Source of the DNA: Janthinobacterium sp. ROICE36
GTDB lineage: Bacteria; Pseudomonadota; Gammaproteobacteria; Burkholderiales; Burkholderiaceae_D
NCBI RefSeq assembly: GCF_002869965.1
Contig: NZ_PEBS01000031.1
Location: 1-61,450, forward strand
Length of the DNA: 61,450 nt
Direction: 5' to 3'
Within the stretch, counting starts at the first letter, position 1, and the number at the start of each line of letters is the position of its first letter. The notes beneath the pieces were generated by a model that saw only the letters and a program-made list of their open reading frames with translations, searched no databases and was not told the origin of the DNA. This document shows, one piece after another, positions 47,210 through 56,497 of the stretch. Position numbers and translations under genes: made by a program.

Positions 47210-48829
47210 ATGCCGCAGCCACTGCGAGCGCTTGCCGGCGTTGGCTTGCGCGCCGCGCACTACCGCGACTTCCTGGAATGCCGGCCCAAGGTGGGCTGGC
47301 TGGAAGTGCATACCGAAAATTATCTGCAGCCGTCGGGCTGGGATAGTCATGTATTGCAGACCCTGCGCCAGGATTACCCCGTCAGCCTGCATGGCGTGGG
47401 CCTGGGCCTGGGTTCCGCGCGCGGCTTTTCCGAGGCCCATTTGCAGCGCGTGCGCGCCGTGGTGGAGCGTATCGAGCCGGCCCTCGTGTCGGAACACCTG
47501 TGCTGGGGCGCCGTGGCGCAGCAGCAACTCAATGATCTGTTGCCGCTAGCCTTGAATGGCGCCGCCCTGGAGTTGCTGTGCGCCAGGGTGGGGCGCGTAC
47601 AGGATGTGCTGAAAAGACCGATCTTGCTGGAGAATGTCTCTACTTACCTGCGTTTTGCCGACGATGCCATGAGCGAGGCGCAATTCCTGGCGGAGCTGGC
47701 GCGCCGCAGCGGCTGCGGACTGCTGCTCGATATCAATAATCTGTATGTGAACCAGTGCAACCACGGCGAAGATGCCCTGCTTGCCCTGCAAAGTATCGCA
47801 CCGGGCAGCGTGGGCGAATTGCACCTGGGCGGCCATCTGCTGACGCCGCAGGCCGTGATCGACCACCACGGCGCCGCCGTGGCCGATCCCGTCTGGCACT
47901 TGTATGCGGCCGCCTTGCTGCGTTTTGGCGCCGTGCCCACCCTGGTTGAATGGGATACGCATTTACCGCCGCTCGATATCCTGCTGGGCGAGGCGGACAA
48001 GGCGCAGGCCATGCTGGCGCGCCATGCGCCACATTCGCCATGGCAGGGAGCGCTGCTGGCGGCGCCGCCGGCCGCTCCTGCCGAAGCACTGGCGCAGCAG
48101 CAGCAAGCCTTTGCCACGGCCTTGTTTGATACTCTGGCAGCCCTGCCATCGTTCGCGGGAGAGGCGGTGCTGGAGCGCTTTGCGCTGTATCGTGGCAATC
48201 TGAGCGCCACTTGGCGCCGCACCCTGGGCCACGCATATCCCGTCGTGCTGGCGCTGGTGGGCGAGGATTTCTTTGCTGGCCTGGCGCGCGCGTATGGCCG
48301 CAAGATGCCATCCGATAGCGCCGATTTGCAGCAGTTTGGCGCCCGTTTCGCCGATTTTTTGGCTGCGTTCCCACCTGTGGCCGTAGTTCCCTATTTGCCC
48401 GACATGGCGCGCCTGGAATGGGCCTTGCACCTGGCCCATTACGCGCCCGATGCGCAGGCGCTGGCGCCCGATTCGCTGGCCGCCTTGCATCCTGATCAGC
48501 TGGAAGTGCGCCATTTGACCTTGCATCCTGCTTGCGCCTTGCTGGCATCGGACTGGCAAGTGGCGGCCTTGTGGCAGGCGCATCAAGAGGGGCTAGGGCA
48601 GGGGATGTTTCCGCACGATATGCAAGTGGCGAGCTGGGCACTGGTATGCCGTCCGCACTGGAAGGCGCAGGTGCTGCTAGTGGATGCCGCCGCGCACGCG
48701 GCCTTGCTGGCCTTGCAGCAAGGCCAAACGTTTGGCGCCGCGCTCGATGTGGCCTTCGAGCGGGACCCGGCATTTGACCTGGCGACACACTTGCGCCAGT
48801 GGCTGGTGCATGCGGTGCTGGCAGCGTAA
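47210..48829 (+). CDS. Fused MNIO (DUF692, BufB) and DUF2063 (BufC) bufferin maturation protein
   Basis: The 539-residue protein joins two domains that are normally separate gene products. The DUF692 TIM barrel (about residues 5-275) shows the MNIO metal-site pattern: H61 in SLHGVG, E95-H96 in SEHLCW, E141-N142 in LLENVS, D174-N176 in LLDINNLY, H205 and H209 in ELHLGGH, and E247-D249-H251 in VEWDTHLPP. After a short Ala/Pro/Gln-rich linker, a DUF2063 domain (about 295-539) begins with RFALYRGNL, followed by [14 protein letters not shown] and [14 protein letters not shown]. The MNIO part would modify BufA cysteines while the DUF2063 part presents the precursor. The ATG at 47210 has no clear ribosome-binding site, so coupling to bufA is likely. 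Confidence 0.88.
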   Translation: MPQPLRALAGVGLRAAHYRDFLECRPKVGWLEVHTENYLQPSGWDSHVLQTLRQDYPVSLHGVGLGLGSARGFSEAHLQRVRAVVERIEPALVSEHLCWGAVAQQQLNDLLPLALNGAALELLCARVGRVQDVLKRPILLENVSTYLRFADDAMSEAQFLAELARRSGCGLLLDINNLYVNQCNHGEDALLALQSIAPGSVGELHLGGHLLTPQAVIDHHGAAVADPVWHLYAAALLRFGAVPTLVEWDTHLPPLDILLGEADKAQAMLARHAPHSPWQGALLAAPPAAPAEALAQQQQAFATALFDTLAALPSFAGEAVLERFALYRGNLSATWRRTLGHAYPVVLALVGEDFFAGLARAYGRKMPSDSADLQQFGARFADFLAAFPPVAVVPYLPDMARLEWALHLAHYAPDAQALAPDSLAALHPDQLEVRHLTLHPACALLASDWQVAALWQAHQEGLGQGMFPHDMQVASWALVCRPHWKAQVLLVDAAAHAALLALQQGQTFGAALDVAFERDPAFDLATHLRQWLVHAVLAA

Positions 48830-48840
48830 TGGTTTAGGGT

Positions 48841-49125
48841 TTACTCGAAGGCCCGCAGCAAGCGCGCTTCGCCCGTCTGATCGCGGTACAGGGCATTCGC
48901 CGCCAGGGTAGCGTCCATCATGCGCGTCACTTGTTCTTCTTCGAAGCGGGCCAGTTCGGCAGCGGCCGCGACAAGGGCCAGTTCCAGCCTGGCCCGCGCG
49001 CTCTGGTACAGGCTGCTAGTGTATTTGTCTGTGTTGCGCAGCAATTCTTCCGCGTTTTCTATCACCTGGCGCAAGTCGCCGATCAGGCGTTCCTGGCTGC
49101 GCGTACCTTGTTCGGGATGGTCCAT
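48841..49125 (-). CDS. DUF883/ElaB-YqjD-like protein without membrane anchor
   Basis: This 94-residue helical protein has the family-like core (RLIGDLRQVIENAEELLRNTDKYTSSLYQSARARLELAL). The usual C-terminal glycine-rich membrane helix of YqjD is absent: the end is ALYRDQTGEARLLRAFE. An AAGGGAAG site supports the ATG at 49125. Function is unknown; relatives associate with ribosomes or stationary-phase membranes. It converges with the bufBC gene, with 11 bases between the stops. Confidence 0.7.
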   Translation of the reverse strand: MDHPEQGTRSQERLIGDLRQVIENAEELLRNTDKYTSSLYQSARARLELALVAAAAELARFEEEQVTRMMDATLAANALYRDQTGEARLLRAFE

Positions 49126-49233
49126 GGCGCTTCCCTTCTGCAATCGATATTTATCTGACAATAACGACATGTTGCAGCTTGATGCAGGCAGCCGGCTGGA
49201 CGCATGGGGCCGCTTTCGCGCCCCATGCCGGGG

Positions 49234-49455
49234 TCAGACCGGGGCGACGACCGTGATACGGATATCGCCCACGCTGACGACCTGGCCGGCGCGGATCTTG
49301 GCGGTCTTGCGCAATTCCTTCTTGCCATCGACCTTCACCACGCCGCTATCGACCATGACCTTGCCTGCGCCACCGCTGTCGCACAGGCCGACCAACTTCA
49401 ACAGCTGGTTCAGCTCGACGAACTCGGATGTTAAATCAAAGCTTACTTTTTGCAT
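49234..49455 (-). CDS. S4-domain RNA-binding protein (YbcJ-like)
   Basis: The 73-residue protein is almost entirely one S4 domain: VELNQLLKLVGLCDSGGAGKVMVDSGVVKVDG followed by KKELRKTAKIRAGQVVSV. It should bind structured RNA. The ATG at 49455 follows an unremarkable leader; the frame is open further upstream, but the family starts here. Confidence 0.85.
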   Translation of the reverse strand: MQKVSFDLTSEFVELNQLLKLVGLCDSGGAGKVMVDSGVVKVDGKKELRKTAKIRAGQVVSVGDIRITVVAPV

Positions 49456-49550
49456 TGTATCCCTTATTGCAACGATGTGTTTTAAACACTTTATGACGAC
49501 CTCAGCTAATCCATAGTTTACCTGAAGCCGCCAGCAATGCAGGGTGGAAG

Positions 49551-50945
49551 TCAGCTTTTGTTGGGCCTTGTCATCTCCAGTGGCACGATCCACGCACTGA
49601 ATTGCTCTTCCGTCACAAAGCCCAGGGCCAGCGCCGCTTCCTTCAAGGTCGTGCCTTCATGCTGCGCTTGCTTGGCGATTTGCGCCGCCTTGTCGTAGCC
49701 GATATGCGGCGCCAGGGCCGTGACCAGCATCAGGGAACGTTCCATCAGTTCGGCGATGCGAGCACGGTTCGGCGCGATGCCGTGCGCGCAATGCGCGTCG
49801 AAGCTGCGCATGCCGTCGCCCAGCAGGCGCGCGCTTTGCAGAAAGTTGTGCGCGATCAGGGGCTTGAAGACGTTCAGCTCGAAATTGCCCGAGGCACCGC
49901 CCACCGTGATGGCGACATCGTTGCCGAACACCTGGCAGCACAGCATGGTCAGCGCTTCGCACTGGGTGGGATTGACCTTGCCCGGCATGATGGAGCTGCC
50001 TGGCTCGTTTTCGGGGATGCTGATTTCACCGAGGCCGGAACGGGGGCCGGACGCCATCCAGCGCACGTCGTTGGCGATTTTCATCAGGGCCGTGGCCAGG
50101 GTTTTCAGTGCGCCATGGGCGGCGACGAGCGCATCGTGGGCGGCCAGCGCAGCAAATTTGTTGCTGGCCGTTTCGAACGGCTGGCCCGTCAGGCGTGCCA
50201 GCTCGGCAGCGATGCGGCCTGCAAATTCCACGTGGGCATTCAAGCCCGTGCCCACGGCCGTGCCACCGGCGGCCAGTTGCAGCAGCGGCGGCAACGATGC
50301 CGTAATGATGTGCTCGGCAAAGTCCAGTTGCGCCACGTAGCCGGAAAATTCCTGGCCCAGGGTCAAGGGGGTGGCATCCTGCAAATGCGTGCGGCCGATC
50401 TTGACGATGTCGGCAAACTCCGTGGCCTTGGCGTCGAGCGTGGCGCGCAGCTGGCGCAGCGGCGGCAAGACTGTATTGGCGACGGCCAGGGCGGCCGCCA
50501 CATGGATGGCGGTCGGAAAGATGTCGTTCGAGGACTGGCCCAGGTTGACGTCGTCGTTCGGGTGCAGCAGGCGCTCGGCGCCCCGCAAGCCGCCGATCAG
50601 TTCGGAGCCACGGTTGGCCAGCACTTCATTCATGTTCATATTGCTTTGCGTGCCGGACCCCGTCTGCCAGACGGCCAGCGGGAATTCTGCGTCATGCTTG
50701 CCGGCCAGCACTTCGTCGGCCGCCTGCGTGATGGCGATGGCTTTCTTGCCATCCAGTAATCCCAAGTCCAGGTTGACGTGGGCGGCCGCGCGCTTGACGG
50801 TGGCCAGGGCGGCGATCAGTTCGGGCGGCATCTTTTCCGTGGAGATATGGAAGTGCTCAAGCGAGCGCTGCGTTTGCGCTCCCCAAAGCCGGTCGGCGGG
50901 TACGTCGATCGGGCCGAAACTGTCGCGTTCAATTCTGCTACTCAT
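49551..50945 (-). CDS. fumC: Class II fumarate hydratase
   Basis: This 464-residue enzyme converts fumarate to malate in the TCA cycle. It has the start [23 protein letters not shown], the [19 protein letters not shown] segment, [29 protein letters not shown], and the superfamily signature [11 protein letters not shown]. Length and features are normal for FumC. It is monocistronic as far as can be seen. Confidence 0.97.
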   Translation of the reverse strand: MSSRIERDSFGPIDVPADRLWGAQTQRSLEHFHISTEKMPPELIAALATVKRAAAHVNLDLGLLDGKKAIAITQAADEVLAGKHDAEFPLAVWQTGSGTQSNMNMNEVLANRGSELIGGLRGAERLLHPNDDVNLGQSSNDIFPTAIHVAAALAVANTVLPPLRQLRATLDAKATEFADIVKIGRTHLQDATPLTLGQEFSGYVAQLDFAEHIITASLPPLLQLAAGGTAVGTGLNAHVEFAGRIAAELARLTGQPFETASNKFAALAAHDALVAAHGALKTLATALMKIANDVRWMASGPRSGLGEISIPENEPGSSIMPGKVNPTQCEALTMLCCQVFGNDVAITVGGASGNFELNVFKPLIAHNFLQSARLLGDGMRSFDAHCAHGIAPNRARIAELMERSLMLVTALAPHIGYDKAAQIAKQAQHEGTTLKEAALALGFVTEEQFSAWIVPLEMTRPNKS

Positions 50946-51116
50946 GACATCCCTTTCATCGATAGAGGTGAAACGAGTGTACTCCAGACGTCAAAAAGGC
51001 ACAGGATGATGCTGTATTGCATCATTTTTGCCATGGCGCATCTATATTTTTGCGATTTCCTGCCGTTAAAGACAGGCGAGTTCCCCTTTTTATCTTGTTA
51101 TCAAAGCGATCAGTCC

Positions 51117-52220
51117 ATGCAAAGCAGCATTGTTACCCGTTGGTCCCTGATCGCGTGCGCCGCCGCCAGCCTGGCCTTGCCGCCCGTCATGGCGGCCGAA
51201 CTGGGCGAGATGGCGGTGCTGTCGCACGTGGGCCAGCCCTTGCTGGCCGAGATCGAATTGACGGCCCTGGCGCCCGAGGAAACCAATGGCGTGACCGTGC
51301 GCCTGGCCTCGCCCGATGTGTACCGGGGCGGTGGCATCGGCATGGATCCGGCCCTGCAAACCTTGACGATCAGCCCGCTGGAACGGGGTGGCCGGCACTA
51401 TGTGCGCGTGGCCACCCGGCAAGCGATCCAGGCTGCTCATGTGCATTTATATTTACTATTGGGTAACGGCAGTGGCGCCATCGTGCGCCTCGGTACGCTG
51501 TGGCTGACGCCGGCACCGCCCGCCGCCGTCGCCGCCAGTGCGCCAGCCAGGGTCGCCATTCCAGCGCCCGTGCCGGCGACCGTGTCATTGCCGCGCGCCG
51601 TAGCCACCGCGCCGCCGCCCGATGCCGCCGCGTTGGCGGCCCGCGCGCGTGCCGAGGGCCTGGTGCGCCCGGCGCGCGTGTTTGTGCCGCCACCCGCCGC
51701 GCCCATGCCGGCTGCTCCTGCGTTGCGTCCGCCGCCATTGCGCCGGGCCACGGCGCCTGTGGCCGCTTGCGCGCCGCAGCCAGCTGCCGGGCAGGCGCAA
51801 GCGTGCGTGGCGCTGGACCAGAAAAACGCGGCCCTGAATGAAAAGCTCGGCGAATTGGAAGGCAAGATCGGCGTCTTGCAAAAGGCGCTGGCGCTGCCCG
51901 CCGCTGCGAGCGCTGCCGTTCCGCCTGCCGCAGCGCAAGCGCCCCATGCCAAGCCCAAGCCCCTGCATGCGGCGCCAGCGGCTGACAAGGAGACGAAAGC
52001 GGGCGGCAACGGCTTGCTGTGGCTGGGTGTGGGCACCTTGATCTTCCTGCTGCTGACGGCGTTCATCGTGTATGTCGTGCGCAAGCGCAAGCAGGCTGCA
52101 GGGCCGGGCGCGCCATCGAAATACTGGGTCTTGCTGCGCAAACCATTCCGCCGCAAGAAGAAAGAGGTACCGGTGCTGACGGAAGCGGCCGAGCCGGAAC
52201 CTGAGCCGTTCTCGCGTTAA
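51117..52220 (+). CDS. FimV-like N-terminal-domain membrane protein
   Basis: This 367-residue protein has a signal peptide (to about APPVMAAELG). A FimV/HubP-type N-terminal region follows (LGEMAVLSHVGQPLLAEIELTAL, then ASPDVYRGGGIGMDP). Next come a long Ala/Pro-rich linker, a short coiled coil (QKNAALNEKLGELEGKIGVLQKAL) and a membrane helix (about 300-322), and the chain ends in a basic cytoplasmic tail. It is much shorter than full FimV, lacks its cytoplasmic TPR end, and has no LysM that I can see. A role in polar or type IV pilus function is only suggested. Confidence 0.75.
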   Translation: MQSSIVTRWSLIACAAASLALPPVMAAELGEMAVLSHVGQPLLAEIELTALAPEETNGVTVRLASPDVYRGGGIGMDPALQTLTISPLERGGRHYVRVATRQAIQAAHVHLYLLLGNGSGAIVRLGTLWLTPAPPAAVAASAPARVAIPAPVPATVSLPRAVATAPPPDAAALAARARAEGLVRPARVFVPPPAAPMPAAPALRPPPLRRATAPVAACAPQPAAGQAQACVALDQKNAALNEKLGELEGKIGVLQKALALPAAASAAVPPAAAQAPHAKPKPLHAAPAADKETKAGGNGLLWLGVGTLIFLLLTAFIVYVVRKRKQAAGPGAPSKYWVLLRKPFRRKKKEVPVLTEAAEPEPEPFSR

Positions 52221-52593
52221 TGATGCGGCAAGATCGCGCCCAGATTTGATATAAAAAAAGATATTCAAAAAAGACAGAAATGCCTGTCTATCGTGTTGCC
52301 TATTTTTTAAAGATGGTGATATGATTAATGCAGTGGACTTGCTCTACGACAAAACAGCCCCAGCCTGGCGCAGTCACCAACGATAGTGTGGCGCGGCAAA
52401 CAGGTGTAGCGTTGCATAAACGCCTGGGTCTGGAAGCGGTTTGCGATGCCGACGATGTGCTCGCGAACGCCGGATGCAACCGGCAGCGAGGCGGCGCCAG
52501 GAGATACCTGGGGTTCGCCTTCCAAATCCCCCCCCCCCCTCCTTGCTTCCTGAGCGCCGCAGATGCCGCGCTCCCTGGCACGGCGGCAGACGT
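52221..52593. other. Non-coding region with a 12-base cytosine run
   Basis: No supported gene is seen between the FimV-like gene and the FliT terminator. A short hairpin AGACAG...CTGTCT (52272-52289) lies in an A-rich stretch after the FimV-like stop. A run of 12 C residues occupies 52528-52539. Reading frames on both strands cross the region without a start context or recognisable domain. Confidence 0.45.
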
Positions 52594-52625
52594 AAAAAAA
52601 AGCACCTGCGAGTGCTTTTTTTTTT
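52594..52625. terminator. Bidirectional terminator after the FliT-like gene
   Basis: An eight-A run, the stem AGCAC/GTGCT and a ten-T run form a terminator on both strands. On the minus strand it lies 25 bases after the FliT stop. Confidence 0.8.
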
Positions 52626-52649
52626 GGTGCTGCAAGCTTGCTTGTTGAC

Positions 52650-52946
52650 TTACATGTGGGCGCGTGATCCTGGCATGGCATTCGACAGCTGCGTCATCCA
52701 CGGTTCCGTGATGGCGCGGATTTCGCGGTCATTGGCCAGGATTTGCTTGAGCAAATCGATCTTGTGCAGGCGCGAGGCGCCGGCCAGGGCAGGTACGCTG
52801 CCCGTCATGGCTGTGCTGGCGGCGCTGGCGCACTGGTTTTCCAGGGTGTCCAAGCCATCCCAATCGCTCGAACGTGCGGCCACAACCATTTTATTGGTCA
52901 TTCCTGCAATATTTTCATACATCGAGAGAACGTCGTTGGAGGTCAT
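52650..52946 (-). CDS. FliT-like flagellar export chaperone
   Basis: The 98-residue helical protein resembles FliT, the chaperone of the filament cap protein FliD: VLSMYENIAGMTNKMVVAARSSDWDGLDTLENQCAS, then RLHKIDLLKQILANDREIRAITEPWM. It stands alone, without fliD or fliS nearby. The ATG at 52946 is preferred; a GTG two codons upstream is possible. The assignment rests on the residue pattern and length. Confidence 0.7.
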   Translation of the reverse strand: MTSNDVLSMYENIAGMTNKMVVAARSSDWDGLDTLENQCASAASTAMTGSVPALAGASRLHKIDLLKQILANDREIRAITEPWMTQLSNAMPGSRAHM

Positions 52947-53296
52947 GAGCACACCCGTAACTAGTGAATGGATTACCGCTTGTCTAGATTAACGGCGTGC
53001 TGATCCGGAACTTGAGGGTATTTTTGAAAAAAAGTGAAAATAATTTGGATATTTTTTGCTGAGCGCATGAATCGCCCGCCAAGCCGCATGGATGCTGGGT
53101 CGATGATGTCGGCGTCGATCGTTATTGAACGAATTCTTCCAGTGCTGCGCTCGGCTCGGCAGGCGGCGTGATCAGTTGCGCGGCACGGCAATCGTGCAAC
53201 GATATGCCGATTTTTTGTCCGCATGCAAAAAAGTTGCCGGACGGTTTTTTTTGCCCGAAACAGGCTATGATTTTGGCTCTCATCGAAAGGATCGCT
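52947..53296. other. Divergent region between FliT-like and M13 genes
   Basis: The 350 bases hold no supported gene. An A-run and T-run around 53226-53253, with a short GC core, may form a hairpin. Promoters for both flanking genes should lie here, but no strong hexamer pair was identified. Confidence 0.4.
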
Positions 53297-55360
53297 ATGC
53301 ACGGTTTGCGTTTTTCCTGGTCCTGGACGCCAGTCCAGGCTGCCATCTTCCTCGCCTTGGCCGGCGCCTCGCTGGCCAGTTTGCCTGCCCTGGCGCACGG
53401 CCAGGCCGCCAGCGTTGCTGTCCCTGCCGCCGCCAAGGCCTTGCCCGGCGACGACTTTTATGATTACGTGAATGGCGCGTGGCTGCGCAGCGCGGAGATC
53501 CCCGCCGACCGCAGCAGCTGGGGCTCCTTCGCCATGCTCGCCAACTCTACCAACGAGCGCATCATCGGTCTCGTCGACGGCCTGGCGGCGGCGCCACAGA
53601 CGGATGCCTCCGCGCGCCAGGTCAGTGATTTTTACCGTTCCTGGATGGATGAATCGGCTATCGAAGCGCAAGGCTGGGCGCCGATTCAGCCCTTGTTGAC
53701 AAAGATCAATGGCATCCGCGACCGGGCGGGCCTGGCCCGTGCGCTGGGCGAGAGCTTGCGCGCCGATGTCGACCCGCTCAATGCCACCAATTTCTATACG
53801 GAAAACCTGTTCGGCTTGTGGGTGGCGCAAGACTTGAACGACAGCACGCGCAATGTCGCCTATCTGTTGCAGGGCGGGCTGGGTTTGCCCGACCGCGCGT
53901 TTTACCAGGGCGATAGCGCCCGCATGCAGGGCTTGCGCACGGGCTACCAGGCGCATATCGCCGCCATGCTCCAGCAGGCCGGCTACAGCGATGCGCCGGC
54001 CCGCGCCGCGCGCGTGTTTGCGCTGGAGCAGCAAATTGCCGCCAGTCATGCCAGCCGCGAAGATTCGGCCGATGTCGCCAAGGGCAATAATGCGTGGCGC
54101 GCCGCCGACTTCGCCAGCAAGGCGCCAGGCCTGGACTGGAAAGCCTACTTCCAGGCGGCAGGGCTGGGCAAGCAGACGGATTTCATCGTCTGGCACCCGA
54201 CGGCCATGACGGGCAGCGCCGCGCTGGTGGCGAGCGTGCCGTTGGCCACCTGGAAGGATTTCCTCGCCTTTCACGCGATCAACCATTTCAGCACCACCTT
54301 GCCGAAGGCGGCCGCCGACCAGCGTTTTGCTTTCTATGGCACGGCCCTGAGCGGTACGCCGCAACAGTCGCTGCGCAGCAAGCGCGCGCTGGCCGCGACG
54401 AATGCGGCCCTGAGCGACGCCGTCGGCAAGCTGTACGTGGAGCGCTATTTCCCGCCGGCATCGAAATCCCGCGTGCAGGACATGGTGACGCATATCGTCG
54501 CCGCCTTCTCGCGCCGCATCGACAAGCTGGACTGGATGGCGCCGGCCACCAAGGCGCAGGCGCAGGAAAAGCTCAAGACCCTGTATGTGGGCGTGGGCTA
54601 TCCGGAACGCTGGGCCAGCTATGCGGGCTTGCGCGTGGTGCGCGGCGACGCGCTGGGCAATGTGCAGCGGGCGGAACAGTTTTATTACCAGCAGGAACTG
54701 GCCAAGCTGGGCCAGTCTCCTGATCGCAAGGCCTGGGCCATGCCGGCGCAGCTGGTCAACGCCGTCAACCTGCCGCTGCAAAATGCGCTCAATTTCCCCG
54801 CCGCCATCCTGCAGTCGCCGTTTTTCGACCCGGCAGCGTCCGATGCGGCCAATTATGGCGGCATCGGCGCCACCATCGGCCACGAGATCAGTCATAGCTT
54901 CGATGACCAGGGCGCGCAGTTCGACGCCCAGGGCAAGCTGCGCGACTGGTGGACGCCGGCCGACCTGGCGCATTTCCAGTCGGCATCCCAGCAATTGGTG
55001 GCGCAGTTCGCGGCCTATCAACCGTTTCCCGACCTGGCCGTGAATGGCCAGCTGACCCTGAGCGAAAATCTGGCCGACCTGGCCGGCGTGGCAGCCGCGC
55101 ATGATGCGTTTGCGCTATCGCAACAAGGCAAGCCTGCGCAGGCGGGCGCGGACCGTGATTTCTTCACCGGTTACGGCGTCAGCTGGCGCAGCAAGGCGCG
55201 CGAAGCGGCGGCGCGCCAGCAAATCCTCACCGATGGTCATGCGCCGGCGCAATACCGCGCCGCCACCGTGCGCAACCTCGACGCCTGGTATCCAGCCTTC
55301 GACGTCCAGCCGGGGCAGCAGCTGTACCTGGCGCCGGAACAACGGGTGCGCGTCTGGTAA
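53297..55360 (+). CDS. M13 (neprilysin-like) metallopeptidase
   Basis: The 687-residue precursor has a signal peptide (ending ALAHG). The M13 N-terminal domain begins with GDDFYDYVNGAWL, and the catalytic part has the zinc motif HEISH at 529-533 and third ligand Glu590 in ENLADLAG. The VNAVNLPLQNALNFPAAILQ segment and terminal RVRVW are family-typical. It is a secreted or periplasmic endopeptidase for short peptides. The ATG at 53297 gives the signal peptide; upstream in-frame starts would not. Confidence 0.93.
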   Translation: MHGLRFSWSWTPVQAAIFLALAGASLASLPALAHGQAASVAVPAAAKALPGDDFYDYVNGAWLRSAEIPADRSSWGSFAMLANSTNERIIGLVDGLAAAPQTDASARQVSDFYRSWMDESAIEAQGWAPIQPLLTKINGIRDRAGLARALGESLRADVDPLNATNFYTENLFGLWVAQDLNDSTRNVAYLLQGGLGLPDRAFYQGDSARMQGLRTGYQAHIAAMLQQAGYSDAPARAARVFALEQQIAASHASREDSADVAKGNNAWRAADFASKAPGLDWKAYFQAAGLGKQTDFIVWHPTAMTGSAALVASVPLATWKDFLAFHAINHFSTTLPKAAADQRFAFYGTALSGTPQQSLRSKRALAATNAALSDAVGKLYVERYFPPASKSRVQDMVTHIVAAFSRRIDKLDWMAPATKAQAQEKLKTLYVGVGYPERWASYAGLRVVRGDALGNVQRAEQFYYQQELAKLGQSPDRKAWAMPAQLVNAVNLPLQNALNFPAAILQSPFFDPAASDAANYGGIGATIGHEISHSFDDQGAQFDAQGKLRDWWTPADLAHFQSASQQLVAQFAAYQPFPDLAVNGQLTLSENLADLAGVAAAHDAFALSQQGKPAQAGADRDFFTGYGVSWRSKAREAAARQQILTDGHAPAQYRAATVRNLDAWYPAFDVQPGQQLYLAPEQRVRVW

Positions 55361-55429
55361 GTACGTTGGCGCTGCCGGCCGGTGAGCGGGCCGGCAGCGT
55401 AAAATGCGCACATCGATGACAGGAGCGCC

Positions 55430-56071
55430 ATGAAGCCGACCCCACCGCAAGACCCCATCCATGCCATCACCGGGCGCACCCTGGCCCATTACGACGCCAG
55501 CGCCGAGCAGTTTTTTGAAGGCACGCGCGACCACGATGTCAGCCAGAATATCGCCGCGCTGCTGGCCGCCATCGGCAAGCCGGCGCCGTTGGCGATCCTC
55601 GACCTCGGTTGCGGCCCGGGCCGCGATCTGAAAGCGTTCACCGCCATGGGGCACCAGGCCACGGGCGTCGATGGCTGCCCCCGTTTCGTCGAGATGGCGC
55701 GCGCCTACAGCGGCTGCACCGTGTGGCAGCAGGATTTTGTCGATCTCGATCTGCCGGCCGCGCACTTCGACGGCGTGTTCGCCAATGCCGTGCTGTTCCA
55801 CGTGCCCGGCGCCGCCTTGCCTGGCGTGCTAAGTGCTTTGCACGCCTGCCTGAAGGAGGGCGGCGTGCTGTTCAGTTCGAACCCGCGCGGTCACAACCAG
55901 GAGGGCTGGAACGGCGCGCGCTATGGCAGCTACCACGACGAAGAGCGCTGGGCCGCGTATGTGCAGGCTGCCGGCTTCAGTCTGGTCGAGCAGTACTACC
56001 GTCCGCCGGGCTTGCCACGCGAACAGCAGCCGTGGCTGGCCACCGTCTGGCGCAAGGACACGGCGGCGTAA
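55430..56071 (+). CDS. Class I SAM-dependent methyltransferase
   Basis: This 213-residue enzyme has the SAM-binding glycine motif ILDLGCGPGRDLKAF, the acidic residue of motif II (GVDGCPRFVEMA) and the post-motif FDGVFANAVLFHVP. The substrate is unknown. The arrangement resembles the UbiE/COQ5-like Methyltransf_11/25 groups. It lies 69 bases downstream of the M13 peptidase on the same strand. Confidence 0.85.
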   Translation: MKPTPPQDPIHAITGRTLAHYDASAEQFFEGTRDHDVSQNIAALLAAIGKPAPLAILDLGCGPGRDLKAFTAMGHQATGVDGCPRFVEMARAYSGCTVWQQDFVDLDLPAAHFDGVFANAVLFHVPGAALPGVLSALHACLKEGGVLFSSNPRGHNQEGWNGARYGSYHDEERWAAYVQAAGFSLVEQYYRPPGLPREQQPWLATVWRKDTAA

Positions 56072-56183
56072 TCGGTGATGTCGGCGCTGTGTTAGGAACC
56101 GTACAGAGCTTTTGATCCCCACTGGGTACTATGGACACATCGACACGCACAAGGCAGTTTGCAACAGCGTGTGAGCCGCAGTA

Positions 56184-56201
56184 CCGGCCCTTCGGGGCCG
56201 G
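56184..56201 (+). promoter_or_regulatory. UUCG-capped hairpin in the csbD leader
   Basis: CCGGCCC-TTCG-GGGCCGG is a perfect seven-base stem with a stable tetraloop, about 35 bases before the csbD start. No T-run follows, so it is more likely an RNA leader structure than a terminator. Confidence 0.6.
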
Positions 56202-56235
56202 ACAACAGATGTACCAACTACAGTGAGGATCCATC

Positions 56236-56421
56236 ATGAACAAAGATCAAGTCGAAGGTAAACTGAAGGAAGTCGGCGGTAAAATCCAGGAACAAGCTGG
56301 GAAAGTCGTCGGCAGCGAAGAACAGCAAGCCAAGGGCCTGGCAAACCAGGTCGAAGGCAAAGTGCAGAAGAAGGTTGGCGACGTCAAGGATGCAGTCGAG
56401 ACCGTGACCCGCAAGCCATAA
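56236..56421 (+). CDS. CsbD-family stress protein
   Basis: The 61-residue protein consists of the CsbD pattern: MNKDQVEGKLKEVGGKIQEQAGKVVG, then GLANQVEGKVQKKVGDVKDAVE. It is small, soluble and highly charged. Family members are induced in general stress; the exact role is unknown. A hairpin precedes and a terminator follows, so it is monocistronic. Confidence 0.93.
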   Translation: MNKDQVEGKLKEVGGKIQEQAGKVVGSEEQQAKGLANQVEGKVQKKVGDVKDAVETVTRKP

Positions 56422-56440
56422 TTCTGGCAGCAATAATGTA

Positions 56441-56476
56441 AAAACCGCCGCTTGTCACGAGACAGGCGGCGGTTTT
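56441..56476. terminator. Bidirectional terminator between csbD and the S9 peptidase
   Basis: AAAACCGCCGC...GCGGCGGTTTT forms a long GC-rich stem with A and T runs on both sides, between the convergent stops. Confidence 0.85.
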
Positions 56477-56497
56477 CATTTGTATGCGCGCTTTACT

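Noticed and set aside
52300..52701. Overlapping reading frames on both strands around the cytosine run
   Set aside because: They run across the FliT terminator and poly-C, lack a start context, and show no domain, so they were not called genes.
52973..55102. A 709-codon minus-strand frame opposite the M13 peptidase
   Set aside because: The M13 gene has its zinc motifs, signal peptide and normal length; the opposite frame has no recognisable domain and arises from GC-rich codon bias.
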